This document shows positions 40,215 through 48,378 of a stretch of DNA of 64,000 nucleotides, piece by piece (within the stretch, counting starts at the first letter, position 1; every line of letters begins with the position of its first letter). The translations under genes and the position numbers were made by a program. This DNA is from JAJRXK01 sp964593155. GTDB lineage: Bacteria; Krumholzibacteriota; Krumholzibacteriia; JAJRXK01. The notes under the pieces are model-generated. The model saw only the letters and a list, made by a program, of their open reading frames with translations. It was not told the DNA's origin and made no database searches. The stretch is from NCBI GenBank assembly GCA_964593155.1, contig CAZQHE010000001.1, positions 12,273 to 76,272 of the forward strand. The letters run 5' to 3'.

Positions 40215-41878
40215 CGGCCGCTCGTGCGCAGCTCTTCGGCGATCGCGTAGTACTCGTTCGCGGTCTCCTCGTCGCCGAGGTTCGTGTAGCAGATCGCCAT
40301 GTTCACGTACACGGCCCGCGTCTCGCGGATGGCCAGTGTCTTCTCGTACTGCAACAGCGCGTCCTCGAGACGGCCGGCCAGCTGCATCGACAGGGCCAGG
40401 TTGTAGCTGATCGCGTAGCTGCCGGGTTCGAGTTCGAGCGCCTTGCGGTAGGCCTCGATGGCCTGGTCGTAGCGTTCGATCTCGCGCAGGGCGTTGCCCA
40501 GGCTGTAGTGCGCCCGCCAGTTGCCGGGTTCGAGGGCGGCGACCATCTGGAAGTTCTTCGCCGCGTCGCGGTGTTCGTCGATCTTCGCCTGCGCGAAGCC
40601 CAGCTGGTAGAGGTCGCGGGCGTCGGGGCCGAAGCGATCGATCAACCGCTGGTAGATGTCTGCGGCGTCGGCGAAGTCGTCGATCTTGCGGTAGGCGGTT
40701 CCCAGCGCGCGGTAGGCGTCCTTGCGGCTCGGGTCGAGTTCGACGGCGCGTTCGAGATGGGGGATCGCCTCGCGGAAGCGGCTCTTCTTGCTGAGCACCA
40801 CCCCCATGTTGTAGGAGGCTGCCGCACCGCCCTCGCCGAGCTCGACGGCGCGGGCCAGCGCTTCGGCCGCGCCCTGGGTGTCGCCCAGGCTGGCGAGCAC
40901 CTCGCCCAGGTTCGCGTTCACGCCGGGAAACTCCGGGTCGATGGCGACGGCCTTGCGGTAGGCGCTGGCTGCGCCGCGCAGGTCGTTCTCCTGCTCCTTC
41001 ACCAGACCGTCGAGGAAATGCACCATGGCCGAGTCCGGCCGGCGCGTGCGGGCTTCGTCGACCAGCTCGCGGGCGGCGGCCACCTTCCCGGCGTCGAGCA
41101 GCTGACGCGCGGGCTGCAGCCACGCCGCGTCCTTGTCGCTGCCCATGGCCCGGACCTCGGCCCAGTTCTCCAGCGCGTCCTCGGGGCGGTCGTCCTCGAC
41201 GGCGAGCCGAGCGCGCTCCATGTACGCGAACTCGATGGTGTCGCGCAGGTCCTCACCGCCCTCGGTGTCGAGCAGGCCTGGCCGCGACTCCAGGGTGCGG
41301 GCCAGCTGCCCCAGCTCATCGTAGGTCGCCTCGCGGTCCTCTCCCACGTAGGACTTCGTGTATTCCTTCAGCAGGGCCACGGCGTCCTCGGCGGTGACGC
41401 CCTCGGCCTCGGTCCCCTCGAGCCAGATCGTCCGCGCGGCCTCGACGTTGCCGGTCCGAAGCTCGGCCTGGCCGAGCAGGGCGTGCCCGCGGACGTCGTC
41501 GGGGGCCATCGTGCGGTAGGTGGCCAGGGGGACCTTCGCCTCTTCCCAGCGTTCCATGCGGACCAGGACCATGCCCAGGTTCAGGTGCGAGCCCGGCTCC
41601 TGCGGGGCGGCCTGCAGCGCGCTGATGAAGGCATCGCGGGCGGCGTCGAGCATGCCTTCCTCGGTGTACAGGATTCCCAGGCGCGTCCAGGCGTCCGCGT
41701 TGGTCGGGTCCTCCTCGATCGCGTTCTCGAGGTCCAGGATCCGGACCGCGGAGTCGGCCGCGGGATCGGTGCCCGCGGTGTCGGGGGCTGCCGTCTGCGC
41801 CTGCACAGGGCCGGCAGCGGCGAGCGCGAGCACGCCGAGGGCGATCAGGGACACCAGTGCGTTGGTTCGACGTGCCAT
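40211..41878 (-). CDS. Secreted TPR-repeat protein, 555 residues
   Basis: A signal peptide ends near GPVQAQ. At least ten tetratricopeptide repeats follow, in two blocks (residues about 45-130 and 250-540), with consensus positions clear in DAWTRLGILYTEEGMLDAARDAF and AHYSLGNALREIERYDQAIEAYRKALELEPG. The middle part is helical without clear TPR signature. Such periplasmic proteins act as scaffolds in secretion or envelope assembly, but no partner is evident nearby. The start has GAGGAA upstream. It overlaps the HAD gene at its 3' end. Confidence 0.82.
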   Translation of the reverse strand: MARRTNALVSLIALGVLALAAAGPVQAQTAAPDTAGTDPAADSAVRILDLENAIEEDPTNADAWTRLGILYTEEGMLDAARDAFISALQAAPQEPGSHLNLGMVLVRMERWEEAKVPLATYRTMAPDDVRGHALLGQAELRTGNVEAARTIWLEGTEAEGVTAEDAVALLKEYTKSYVGEDREATYDELGQLARTLESRPGLLDTEGGEDLRDTIEFAYMERARLAVEDDRPEDALENWAEVRAMGSDKDAAWLQPARQLLDAGKVAAARELVDEARTRRPDSAMVHFLDGLVKEQENDLRGAASAYRKAVAIDPEFPGVNANLGEVLASLGDTQGAAEALARAVELGEGGAAASYNMGVVLSKKSRFREAIPHLERAVELDPSRKDAYRALGTAYRKIDDFADAADIYQRLIDRFGPDARDLYQLGFAQAKIDEHRDAAKNFQMVAALEPGNWRAHYSLGNALREIERYDQAIEAYRKALELEPGSYAISYNLALSMQLAGRLEDALLQYEKTLAIRETRAVYVNMAICYTNLGDEETANEYYAIAEELRTSGR

Positions 41879-41982
41879 GGTTCCTCGTGCCGGGAGTCGG
41901 GCGGGAAGGGTCGGCCGCACCCCCGTGCGACCGCCCGCAGAAGATGCCGTAGCGCGGGGACCGTCGCAACGGCTCCTGGCTT

Positions 41983-42008
41983 GAACCCCGTCCGGACGAC
42001 CGGGGTTC
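41983..42008 (-). terminator. Hairpin downstream of trpS
   Basis: Eight-base perfect arms (41983-41990 and 42001-42008) with a 10-base loop lie six bases past the trpS stop at 42014. No T run follows. Confidence 0.45.
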
Positions 42009-42013
42009 CGCGC

Positions 42014-42994
42014 TCAGACGGGCCGGCCGAGCAGGCCGGTTGCCTCGCGGCAGCGCTCGAGCGTGGCGCGGGCGATCTCGCGCGCCCTCCGGGCCCCGTC
42101 GCGGAGGACGTCCTCGACGGTGTCGGGATGGGCCACCAGGTCCTCGCGCTTGTCGCGAGCCGCGGCGAAGGTCTCGTCGATGCGGGCCAGCAGACGCTTC
42201 TTCGCGTCGCCGTAGCCGATGGATCCGGTGCGATAGGCATCTACCATGGCCGCGACCTCTTCGTCGGTCGCGAAGAGCCGGTACAGCGACAGGACGTTGT
42301 CGTCTTCCACGGGAAGCGGCTGCCCCAGTTCGATCGGCTGGGTCACGACGCCCATCACCGCCTTCTTGAGCTTCTTGCCCGCCGCGAAGATCTCGATGGT
42401 GTTGCCGTAGCTCTTGCTCATCTTCGCGCCGTCGGTGCCGGGCACCCTGGGCGTGGGCGACAGCTGCCACTCGGGTCGCTTCAAAAGGTCGTCGCCGAAG
42501 GCCGCGTTGAAGGACTGCGCCATGTCCTGCGTCATCTCGACGTGCTGCACCTGGTCCTGCCCGACCGGCACCACGTCGGCGTCGACGATCAGGATGTCGG
42601 ACGCCATCAACACGGGGTAGTAGAAGAGCCCGACGCGCGGGGTGATGCCGCGGGCGACCTTGTCCTTGTAGCTGTGCGCGCGCTCGAGCAGCCCCATGCC
42701 GGTGACGCTGGCCAGCAGCCACGCGAGTTCCTGCACCTCGGGTACGTCGCTCTGCCGGTAGAACATCGTGCGCTCGGGATCGAGACCCAGGGAGAGGTAG
42801 GCGATGGCCACGTCGCGGACGTTCTCGCGCAGGGTCGACGCATCGTGCACGGTGGTCAGTGCATGGTAGTCGGCGATGAAGTAGCAGCACTGGTTGCCGG
42901 AGGGTTCCTGCAGCTCGATGTGCTGCTTGATGGCCCCGAACCAGTTGCCCAGGTGGAGTTTTCCGGAGGGCTGGACGCCGGACAGGATCCGCAT
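42014..42994 (-). CDS. trpS: Tryptophanyl-tRNA synthetase
   Basis: Class Ic aminoacyl-tRNA synthetase that charges tRNA-Trp. The HIGH-type motif is PSGKLHLGN (9-17) and the KMSKS motif is at 191-195. Length of 326 residues fits bacterial TrpS of the short type. The tryptophan pocket region HALT, and the GQDQVQHVEMTQDMA segment, match the family. The ATG is chosen because MRILSGVQPSGKLH is the classic N-terminus. A TAGCCT -10-like element lies 78 bases upstream. It stands alone with no other aminoacylation gene nearby. Confidence 0.95.
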   Translation of the reverse strand: MRILSGVQPSGKLHLGNWFGAIKQHIELQEPSGNQCCYFIADYHALTTVHDASTLRENVRDVAIAYLSLGLDPERTMFYRQSDVPEVQELAWLLASVTGMGLLERAHSYKDKVARGITPRVGLFYYPVLMASDILIVDADVVPVGQDQVQHVEMTQDMAQSFNAAFGDDLLKRPEWQLSPTPRVPGTDGAKMSKSYGNTIEIFAAGKKLKKAVMGVVTQPIELGQPLPVEDDNVLSLYRLFATDEEVAAMVDAYRTGSIGYGDAKKRLLARIDETFAAARDKREDLVAHPDTVEDVLRDGARRAREIARATLERCREATGLLGRPV

Positions 42995-43141
42995 GCGACA
43001 CGCTCGTTCGGACGGAGGAGCAGGGTGCGTGGTGGACGAGGACTCCTCGCGGCGCCGCCGCGGGACCGAGCAGGCTAGCCCGGCCGCTCCCGGGTGGTCA
43101 ACCGCGTGCGGAGGAATCTGCCCACCAAGGAAACTTTTTCC

Positions 43142-43168
43142 TCAAGTCCGGCACGCATCTTCCGATAG
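43142..43168 (+). promoter_or_regulatory. Sigma-28 (FliA)-like promoter upstream of rod-like gene
   Basis: TCAAGTCC (43142-43149), an 11-base spacer and TCCGATAG (43161-43168) match 11 of 16 positions of the FliA consensus TAAAGTTT-N11-GCCGATAA. It lies 114 bases before the rod-like gene on the same strand. Confidence 0.5.
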
Positions 43169-43281
43169 CAGAGGGTGAGCGCACGAGGGAACCTCTCCCT
43201 CCGTCCTGGGCGAGGGCGGGGGGAGAGGGAATCACCGCGCAACCGCTCTTTGCCCGCGGGGGGCGATCGGAGGCGGGTAGT

Positions 43282-43746
43282 ATGGACATCGGTTCCATCG
43301 TTGCCAGTGGCATGCAGGCGATGCGGCAGAAGGCCGACGCGCATGCGCACAACGTCGCCAACGCACGCACCCCCGGATACCAACGGCTGGCCGTCCGCAC
43401 GACGGAGAGACCTCGTGGCGGCGTCGGTCTCTCGGTCGAGCGCGAGCCGAGCCGGGTGTCCACCCGGGGAGAAGGCGAGCTGCCGCCGGCCTCGGCGGAC
43501 GGTGGCTCTCCCGCGGGCAATGTCTCCGCCGCGGATCCCGGTCGCGTGGATCCGCAGGAAGTTCGACCCGAAGCAGAGGAAGGTGCAGCATCATCGAGCG
43601 ACGAGGCGGTCGCCCGGGGAGCGGACGCCGACCTGGTGACGGACATGACCGGCATGAACGAGGCGGCACGAAGCACGGAGATGCTGGCCGCGGTGTATCG
43701 ACGTCACGATGAGGCACTGGGTACGGTGATCGACGCCTTCGGGTGA
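43282..43746 (+). CDS. Minimal flagellar rod-family protein
   Basis: A 154-residue protein with a FlgB/FlgC/FlgG-like N-terminal heptad segment (GMQAMRQKADAHAHNVANARTPGYQ) and a C-terminal rod-family segment (ADLVTDMTGMNEAARSTEMLA). The middle is a low-complexity linker rich in Pro, Glu, Ala and Gly, replacing the body domain. This resembles small 'flagellar basal-body rod C-terminal' proteins of uncertain function seen in several phyla. No other flagellar gene is adjacent. It starts with ATG after GGAGG-like sequence at a distance of ten bases. A sigma-28-like promoter precedes it. Confidence 0.75.
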   Translation: MDIGSIVASGMQAMRQKADAHAHNVANARTPGYQRLAVRTTERPRGGVGLSVEREPSRVSTRGEGELPPASADGGSPAGNVSAADPGRVDPQEVRPEAEEGAASSSDEAVARGADADLVTDMTGMNEAARSTEMLAAVYRRHDEALGTVIDAFG

Positions 43747-43798
43747 CCGGAGGACTCCCGGCCGGGGACGCCCGGTCGGAAGAGGAAATCAACCACCG

Positions 43799-43828
43799 CG
43801 GGCCGCGTCCGGATTCGGGCGCGGCCCG
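43799..43828 (+). terminator. Hairpin after rod-like gene
   Basis: Nine-base perfect arms CGGGCCGCG (43799-43807) and CGCGGCCCG (43820-43828), 52 bases after the stop codon. The loop can be extended with CC/GG pairs. No T run follows. Confidence 0.45.
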
Positions 43829-43848
43829 TCGCGTAGGGCTCTGGGCCC

Positions 43849-43877
43849 TTGCCGATTGTTGTTACAACGATTACCTA
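43849..43877 (+). promoter_or_regulatory. Candidate promoter of PIG-L gene, leaderless spacing
   Basis: TTGCCG (43849-43854), a 17-base spacer and TACCTA (43872-43877) precede the ATG by ten bases. A perfect palindrome GTTGT-T-ACAAC sits in the spacer and might be an operator. Confidence 0.4.
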
Positions 43878-43887
43878 CCCTCGACCC

Positions 43888-44610
43888 ATGAACACGATCG
43901 CGAGCGACACCACCTACGACGTCCTCTGCGTCGGGGCCCACCCGGACGACGTGGAGATGGCCATGGGCGGCACCGTGGCCGGACTGGTCGACGCCGGTCA
44001 CCGCGTCGCCGTCGTCGTGCACACCCACGGCGAGATGGGCACCTTCGGCGATGCCGAGACCCGCGTGCGCGAGGCCCGCGCCGCGGCCGAGGTCCTCGGC
44101 GTGGACCTCCGGATCCTCGAGCACCCCGACGGCGCCCTGCGGGACACGCTCGGATCCCGCCACGAGATGGTGTCGATCCTCCGCGAGCTCCGGCCGCAGC
44201 TCGTCTTCGCGCCCTACCCGCACGCACGGACCGGGGCCCTCGACGGACGGGCCAACGTCGACCATCTCGCCTGCGGGATCATCGTCCGCGAGGCGACGAA
44301 GCTCGCACGCTTCCGCCGACTGATGCCCGAGGTGGAACCGCACACCGTGCGACGCCTCTTCTACTACATGCTGCCCGACGACGTGCTGCCGTCCTTCGTG
44401 GTCGACGTGTCCGACCACCGCGAGCGGCTCGAGGCCGCGATCTCGGCCTACGCCTCGCAGATGCAGATCCGCCGCGGCGAGCGGCGTGTCCTCGACATGC
44501 TCCTGCTGCTCCGCCAGCACGCGGGGCTGCGCATCCACGCCGAACTCGGCGAGGGTTTCGTGAGCGTCGAACCGCTGAGTGGTCCGGCCGAGAGCCTGAT
44601 GCGGATCTGA
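43888..44610 (+). CDS. PIG-L/BshB1-type deacetylase
   Basis: A 240-residue LmbE/PIG-L family zinc deacetylase. The metal motif is GAHPDDVEMAMGGT (His18, Asp21), with a second His in NVDHLACGI and the HTHGEMGT segment between. BshB1 makes the glucosamine-malate intermediate of bacillithiol; other members deacetylate GlcNAc-lipids or mycothiol precursors. Without a BshA or BshC gene here the substrate is unproven. The ATG lacks a ribosome site and lies only ten bases after a -10-like TACCTA, which suggests a leaderless message. Confidence 0.85.
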   Translation: MNTIASDTTYDVLCVGAHPDDVEMAMGGTVAGLVDAGHRVAVVVHTHGEMGTFGDAETRVREARAAAEVLGVDLRILEHPDGALRDTLGSRHEMVSILRELRPQLVFAPYPHARTGALDGRANVDHLACGIIVREATKLARFRRLMPEVEPHTVRRLFYYMLPDDVLPSFVVDVSDHRERLEAAISAYASQMQIRRGERRVLDMLLLLRQHAGLRIHAELGEGFVSVEPLSGPAESLMRI

Positions 44611-44704
44611 CCGCCGGGCCCGGATCTTGAATCGTGATCCGTGACCGGTCGCGCTCGAGTGAGCGACCCTTCGTGCCGATGTCCGGGACGAGGAGGCAGT
44701 TCGC

Positions 44705-45202
44705 GTGGATCCGACGCTCGACAACCGCATGATCCTCGGGGGGATGGGGAACCTGCGCCTCGCACCGCACGTGCGCGCGGGGCGGGGTGTCGCGCCCGTG
44801 CCGAGCGTGGGCGCGGGTCCGCGGACGTCCGCCACCCCGGACGGATCTGCCGCTTCGGCCGCCGCAGGGGAACGGGTCTCGATCTCGTCGGAGGCCCGCG
44901 CGGCCTTCGAGCAGGCCCTGGGGCGGGCGGCCGGGGCCGAGAACCGCTCCGGATCGAGCGAGGTCGCACGTGCTCCAGAACCGCCTCCGTGGTCGGCCGA
45001 GGGCATCGATCCGAGACTTCCGGCGCCCGGCGAGCTGCAGGAAACGGCGCCGCCGATGGCCACCGGAGACCGGGCGCGTGTCGCCTCGGCGCTCGCCGCG
45101 TACACGGAATCCGCCGAACCTTCGCACGCCGCACCCCCGAGCGGCCCGTCACCCGGTGACGTCGAACCGGCGACGAGGCTGCCCGCGGGGCTGTATGCCT
45201 GA
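44705..45202 (+). CDS. Hypothetical protein, Ala/Pro-rich
   Basis: A 165-residue protein of unknown function. A strong AGGAGG at 44691-44696, eight bases before GTG at 44705, supports it as a real gene. The composition is rich in Ala, Pro, Gly and Ser and it is probably largely disordered. A helix-prone segment (VSISSEARAAFEQALGRAAG) near residue 58 is the only conserved-looking element. SSEAR-type segments occur in some flagellar and motility proteins, and a rod-like gene lies 1 kb upstream; this link is weak. Confidence 0.6.
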   Translation: MDPTLDNRMILGGMGNLRLAPHVRAGRGVAPVPSVGAGPRTSATPDGSAASAAAGERVSISSEARAAFEQALGRAAGAENRSGSSEVARAPEPPPWSAEGIDPRLPAPGELQETAPPMATGDRARVASALAAYTESAEPSHAAPPSGPSPGDVEPATRLPAGLYA

Positions 45203-45254
45203 TCCACGGACCGGCATGGTCCCGCGGAGGTGGGTGCGCTAGGCTCGCCGGACC

Positions 45255-45650
45255 ATGGAAACCACCCTGCGTTGGACCCTGCGCCTGAGCGCGCTCTACG
45301 ATCTCGCGGCCCTCGGCGTGCTGCTCGCCATGCCGGCGTGGCTGTTCGTCCTGTTCTCCCACCCGCGGCCCGAAGACCCCTTCCTCTTCCGGTTGGCCGG
45401 TCTGCCGCTGCTGATGGCGCCCGTCGTGTACTGGATGGCGTCGAACGGTCCGCTCGAGCGCCCTTCGCTCGTGAGGGCGTCGATCCGGCTGCGCGTGGTC
45501 GGGGCGCTGGGGATCACCGCGGTCGTCCTGTGGCACCGGCCACCCGGCGCCCTGGCCTACTGGAGCTTCGTGGTCGCCGATCTGATCTGGGCCGCTCTGG
45601 TGGCGTGGCAGTGGAGGGGGGCGGCCACCCGGGTCGTCGGACGGGTGTAG
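45255..45650 (+). CDS. Small integral membrane protein, unknown function
   Basis: A 131-residue protein with four likely membrane helices (LYDLAALGVLLAMPAWLFVLF, LAGLPLLMAPVVYWMA, VVGALGITAVVLWH, YWSFVVADLIWAALVAW). No family recognised with certainty; it has the size of four-helix DoxX- or DUF-type proteins. No ribosome site precedes the ATG, but a TAGGCT element lies nine bases upstream (45240-45245), consistent with leaderless translation. Confidence 0.65.
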   Translation: METTLRWTLRLSALYDLAALGVLLAMPAWLFVLFSHPRPEDPFLFRLAGLPLLMAPVVYWMASNGPLERPSLVRASIRLRVVGALGITAVVLWHRPPGALAYWSFVVADLIWAALVAWQWRGAATRVVGRV

Positions 45651-45764
45651 ACGTCCTGGAGTTCCGAGACGGATGGGGGACCCACCCATCGGCTGCATCG
45701 TCCTTCCACGCGTTCTCGTGGCAACCCCTGCGTGCGATCGTGCCGTTCATCGGAAGGCGGCACG

Positions 45765-47168
45765 ATGCACGACGACATCCACTGGCTCGGTGCGAGCCGG
45801 CTGCTCGACCTGTACCGACGAGGAGAGCTGTCGCCGGTGGAGGTCGCCCGGTCGCTGCTCGACCGGATCGACGACCTCGACCCACGCTTCGGTGCCTTCC
45901 GGCTGGTCGATCCCGACGAGACCCTGGCCCAGGCCCGTCGTGCGGAGGACCGGTACCGCCACCTCGAGCGCGTGGGCCTGCTCGACGGCCTTCCGGTGGC
46001 GATCAAGGATTCCTTCCTGACCCGGGGTTGGAGCACTTGCTTCGGTTCGCGGACGGTCGATCCCGACCAGGCGTGGGAGCGCGACGGTCCCACGGTCTCG
46101 TCGTTGCGTCGGCACAACGCGGTCTTCGTCGGCAAGACCACCATGCCCGAATTCGGCTGGAAGGCGGTGACCGACAGTCCCCTCACCGGCATCAGCCGCA
46201 ATCCCTGGGATCGGGCGCGGACCCCCGGCGGCTCGAGTGGTGGCAGCGGGGTGGCCCTGGCCGCGGGCTTCTGCCCCCTGGCGATCGGCTCGGACATCGG
46301 CGGTTCGGCGAGGATCCCGGCCGCCTTCTGCAACGTGGTGGGTCTGAAGCCCACGCAGGAGCTCGCGCCGCTGCGCGAGGACATCAAGAGCGGCCTGCTG
46401 CTGCACGCCGGCGTGCTCGCGCGCACCGTCGAGGACGTCGCCCTGGCCATGGACGTGATGACCGAGTGGCACCCGTCCTCGGCGGCCCGTCCGCAGTCCC
46501 CGGGCAGCTACACCGAGGCCTTCGCCGAGGACGTCGAGGGCCTGCGGGTGGCCCTGAGTCCGGGGCTCGGACTGGTCGACCTCCACCCCGCGGTCGAGGC
46601 GGCGGTGCGCGAGGTGGGCCGGACCCTGGAGCAACTCGGCGCGTGGGTCAGCGAGGTGGATCCGGGAATCGAGGATCCGACCGGGATCTACACCGACCTG
46701 CTCCTGCCCACGCTGACCCTCGAGGTCGATGCCGTGGACCCGTCGCGGCGTGGGCTGATGGATCCCGGTCTGCTCGAGGCGGCCGAGGAGGGGCGACGCC
46801 GCACGGGCGTCGCCTACGCCGAGGCACTGCAGCGACGCCGCGGTCTCGTCGCGAGTCTCGGCCGGCTGCAGCAGCACTACGACGTGCTGATCACCGCGAC
46901 GGTGCCGATCCCGCCCTTCGAGGCGGGACGCGAGGTCCCCGCCGACTGGCCGCACGACCGGTGGTGGACGTGGACCCCCCTGACCTTTCCGTTCAACGTG
47001 ACCGGGCAGCCCGCGCTGTCGGTGCCGGCGGGATTCACCGGCAACGGACTGCCGATCGGCGCGCAGTTCGTCGCGGGCCGGCACCAGGAACGCATGGTGC
47101 TGAAGGCGGCGCACGCGTACCAGCGGGCGAACCCGACCTTCACGCGCCGTCCGTCGTCGCTGTGCTGA
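45765..47168 (+). CDS. Amidase-signature family hydrolase
   Basis: A 467-residue amidase with the Ser-cisSer-Lys triad: Lys81 in VAIKDSF, Ser157/158 in TPGGSSGGSG and nucleophile Ser181 in GSDIGGSARIPA. These enzymes hydrolyse amides or act in glutamyl-tRNA amidation as GatA. The C-terminal part (FNVTGQPALSVPAGFTGNGLPIGAQFVAGRHQE) is amidase-like. GatB and GatC genes are absent nearby, so a stand-alone amidase is more likely. ATG follows GGAAGG. The substrate is unknown. Confidence 0.9.
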   Translation: MHDDIHWLGASRLLDLYRRGELSPVEVARSLLDRIDDLDPRFGAFRLVDPDETLAQARRAEDRYRHLERVGLLDGLPVAIKDSFLTRGWSTCFGSRTVDPDQAWERDGPTVSSLRRHNAVFVGKTTMPEFGWKAVTDSPLTGISRNPWDRARTPGGSSGGSGVALAAGFCPLAIGSDIGGSARIPAAFCNVVGLKPTQELAPLREDIKSGLLLHAGVLARTVEDVALAMDVMTEWHPSSAARPQSPGSYTEAFAEDVEGLRVALSPGLGLVDLHPAVEAAVREVGRTLEQLGAWVSEVDPGIEDPTGIYTDLLLPTLTLEVDAVDPSRRGLMDPGLLEAAEEGRRRTGVAYAEALQRRRGLVASLGRLQQHYDVLITATVPIPPFEAGREVPADWPHDRWWTWTPLTFPFNVTGQPALSVPAGFTGNGLPIGAQFVAGRHQERMVLKAAHAYQRANPTFTRRPSSLC

Positions 47169-47197
47169 CGAGCGCGTGCTCCACGAGGGAGGAAGCC

Positions 47198-47632
47198 ATG
47201 AACGACGCCACGTCTGCTCCCGGTCTGGGAATCCGCACCGCCACGGTGCAGGATCTGCCCCGGGTGGCGACGATCCTCCACGAGGTCGGTCTGAACGGCG
47301 AGCTCACGCTGCCGGTGCTCAACCGCATGCGCGAGATCAGCGGAGAGCTCATGCTCGTCGCCGAGAACGAGGAGGCGGTCGTCGGGGTGCTCATCGCCTG
47401 TTTCAACGGCCGCACCGCGTGGATCAGCCACCTGGCGATCTCGCGCGCCGCGCATCGCACCGGGATCGGTGGGCGGCTCCTGCGGCAGCTCGAGTCGAGG
47501 GCGCGTGCCCGCGGAGCCCTGCGCGTGATGATCGACGCCTGGGAGGACGCCGTGGGCTTCTACGCGCGGAAGGACTACCACGACTCGGGCTACACGCTGC
47601 TGTTCAAGCATGCGTCGGCGATCGAGGACTGA
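47198..47632 (+). CDS. GNAT-family N-acetyltransferase
   Basis: A 144-residue acetyltransferase. The acetyl-CoA motif A reads AISRAAHRTGIGGRLLRQLE (R/Q-x-x-G-x-G/A type), preceded by the strand WISHL, and motif B AVGFYARKDYHDSGY ends the fold. Strong AGGGAGGA before the ATG. It is 29 bases after the amidase stop and may be cotranscribed. The acceptor substrate is unknown. Confidence 0.85.
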   Translation: MNDATSAPGLGIRTATVQDLPRVATILHEVGLNGELTLPVLNRMREISGELMLVAENEEAVVGVLIACFNGRTAWISHLAISRAAHRTGIGGRLLRQLESRARARGALRVMIDAWEDAVGFYARKDYHDSGYTLLFKHASAIED

Positions 47633-47665
47633 TCGGCGGTCGCCGACGCGATCGGTGCCGCGGAC

Positions 47666-48286
47666 TCAGAAGCCGGTGCCGAAGAGCGCACCCATGCCCA
47701 CCTTCAGCATGTCGAAGCCGACCTGGTCGAGCGCCACCTGGTTCGAGGCGCCCAGCTCGACGGGGAAGGCGTGTGTGTACTCGGCTTCGAAGAACGTGGC
47801 CAGGTCCCCGGTCCCGGGCAGCAGCCATCCCAGGCCCACCCCGTAGCCCCAGACCGTTTCCGCCACCGAGGTCGACGTGCCCAGCACGTCGACGGTCGCG
47901 CGGAGTTGACGTGCGCCGAGCGCGCCCTTCAGGTACGGGCCGGCCAGCGGATCGGCCAGGTGGAAGCGCGCGAAGGCCCCGTACTCGACGATCGAGTTCG
48001 ACGTGTCGATCCCGAACCGGTCGAGGACGTCGCGGGCGTCGTCACCCACGCCGATGCCGTTGTAGCTGAATTCCGCACCGACGCGGAGCTGGTCGGTCGT
48101 GCGGAATGCAATACCCGTCCCCAGGGTGTAGGACATCGCGGTGCCGTCCTCGGCCAGGGGCTGCGTGGCGCCTCCCTGGAACGTGAGTTCGAAGGGGTGC
48201 CCCGGGTACTGTGCGAATGCGAGCGCGGGAACGCACAGCACGACCAGAGCGGCCGTGACCAGGGTGAAGGTCGGGTTGCGGTGCAT
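47666..48286 (-). CDS. Small outer-membrane beta-barrel protein
   Basis: A 206-residue protein with a signal peptide (VTAALVVLCVPALAFAQ) and a mature part of about eight amphipathic strands (SYTLGTGIAFRTTDQLRVGAEFSY, YGAFARFHLADPLAGPYLKGAL, VWGYGVGLGWLLPG), ending MGALFGTGF. It resembles OmpA/OmpW-type eight-stranded barrels. GGAGGA precedes the ATG at 48286; longer in-frame extension lacks signal-peptide features. Convergent with the GNAT gene and 92 bases after the oxidoreductase start region on the same strand direction. Confidence 0.75.
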   Translation of the reverse strand: MHRNPTFTLVTAALVVLCVPALAFAQYPGHPFELTFQGGATQPLAEDGTAMSYTLGTGIAFRTTDQLRVGAEFSYNGIGVGDDARDVLDRFGIDTSNSIVEYGAFARFHLADPLAGPYLKGALGARQLRATVDVLGTSTSVAETVWGYGVGLGWLLPGTGDLATFFEAEYTHAFPVELGASNQVALDQVGFDMLKVGMGALFGTGF

Positions 48287-48378
48287 GACGGTCGATTCCT
48301 CCGGACGGAGCGACAGGAGCGCGTGAGGTGTCTCTGTCGGTCCGGCGACTGCATTGCACGTGCCGGTCGGCACGCGGA

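Noticed and set aside
43149..43165. Sigma-54-like sequence GGCAC-N5-TTCC before the rod-like gene
   Set aside because: The invariant -12 GC is CC, so a functional sigma-54 promoter is unlikely; the overlapping sigma-28-like match is better.
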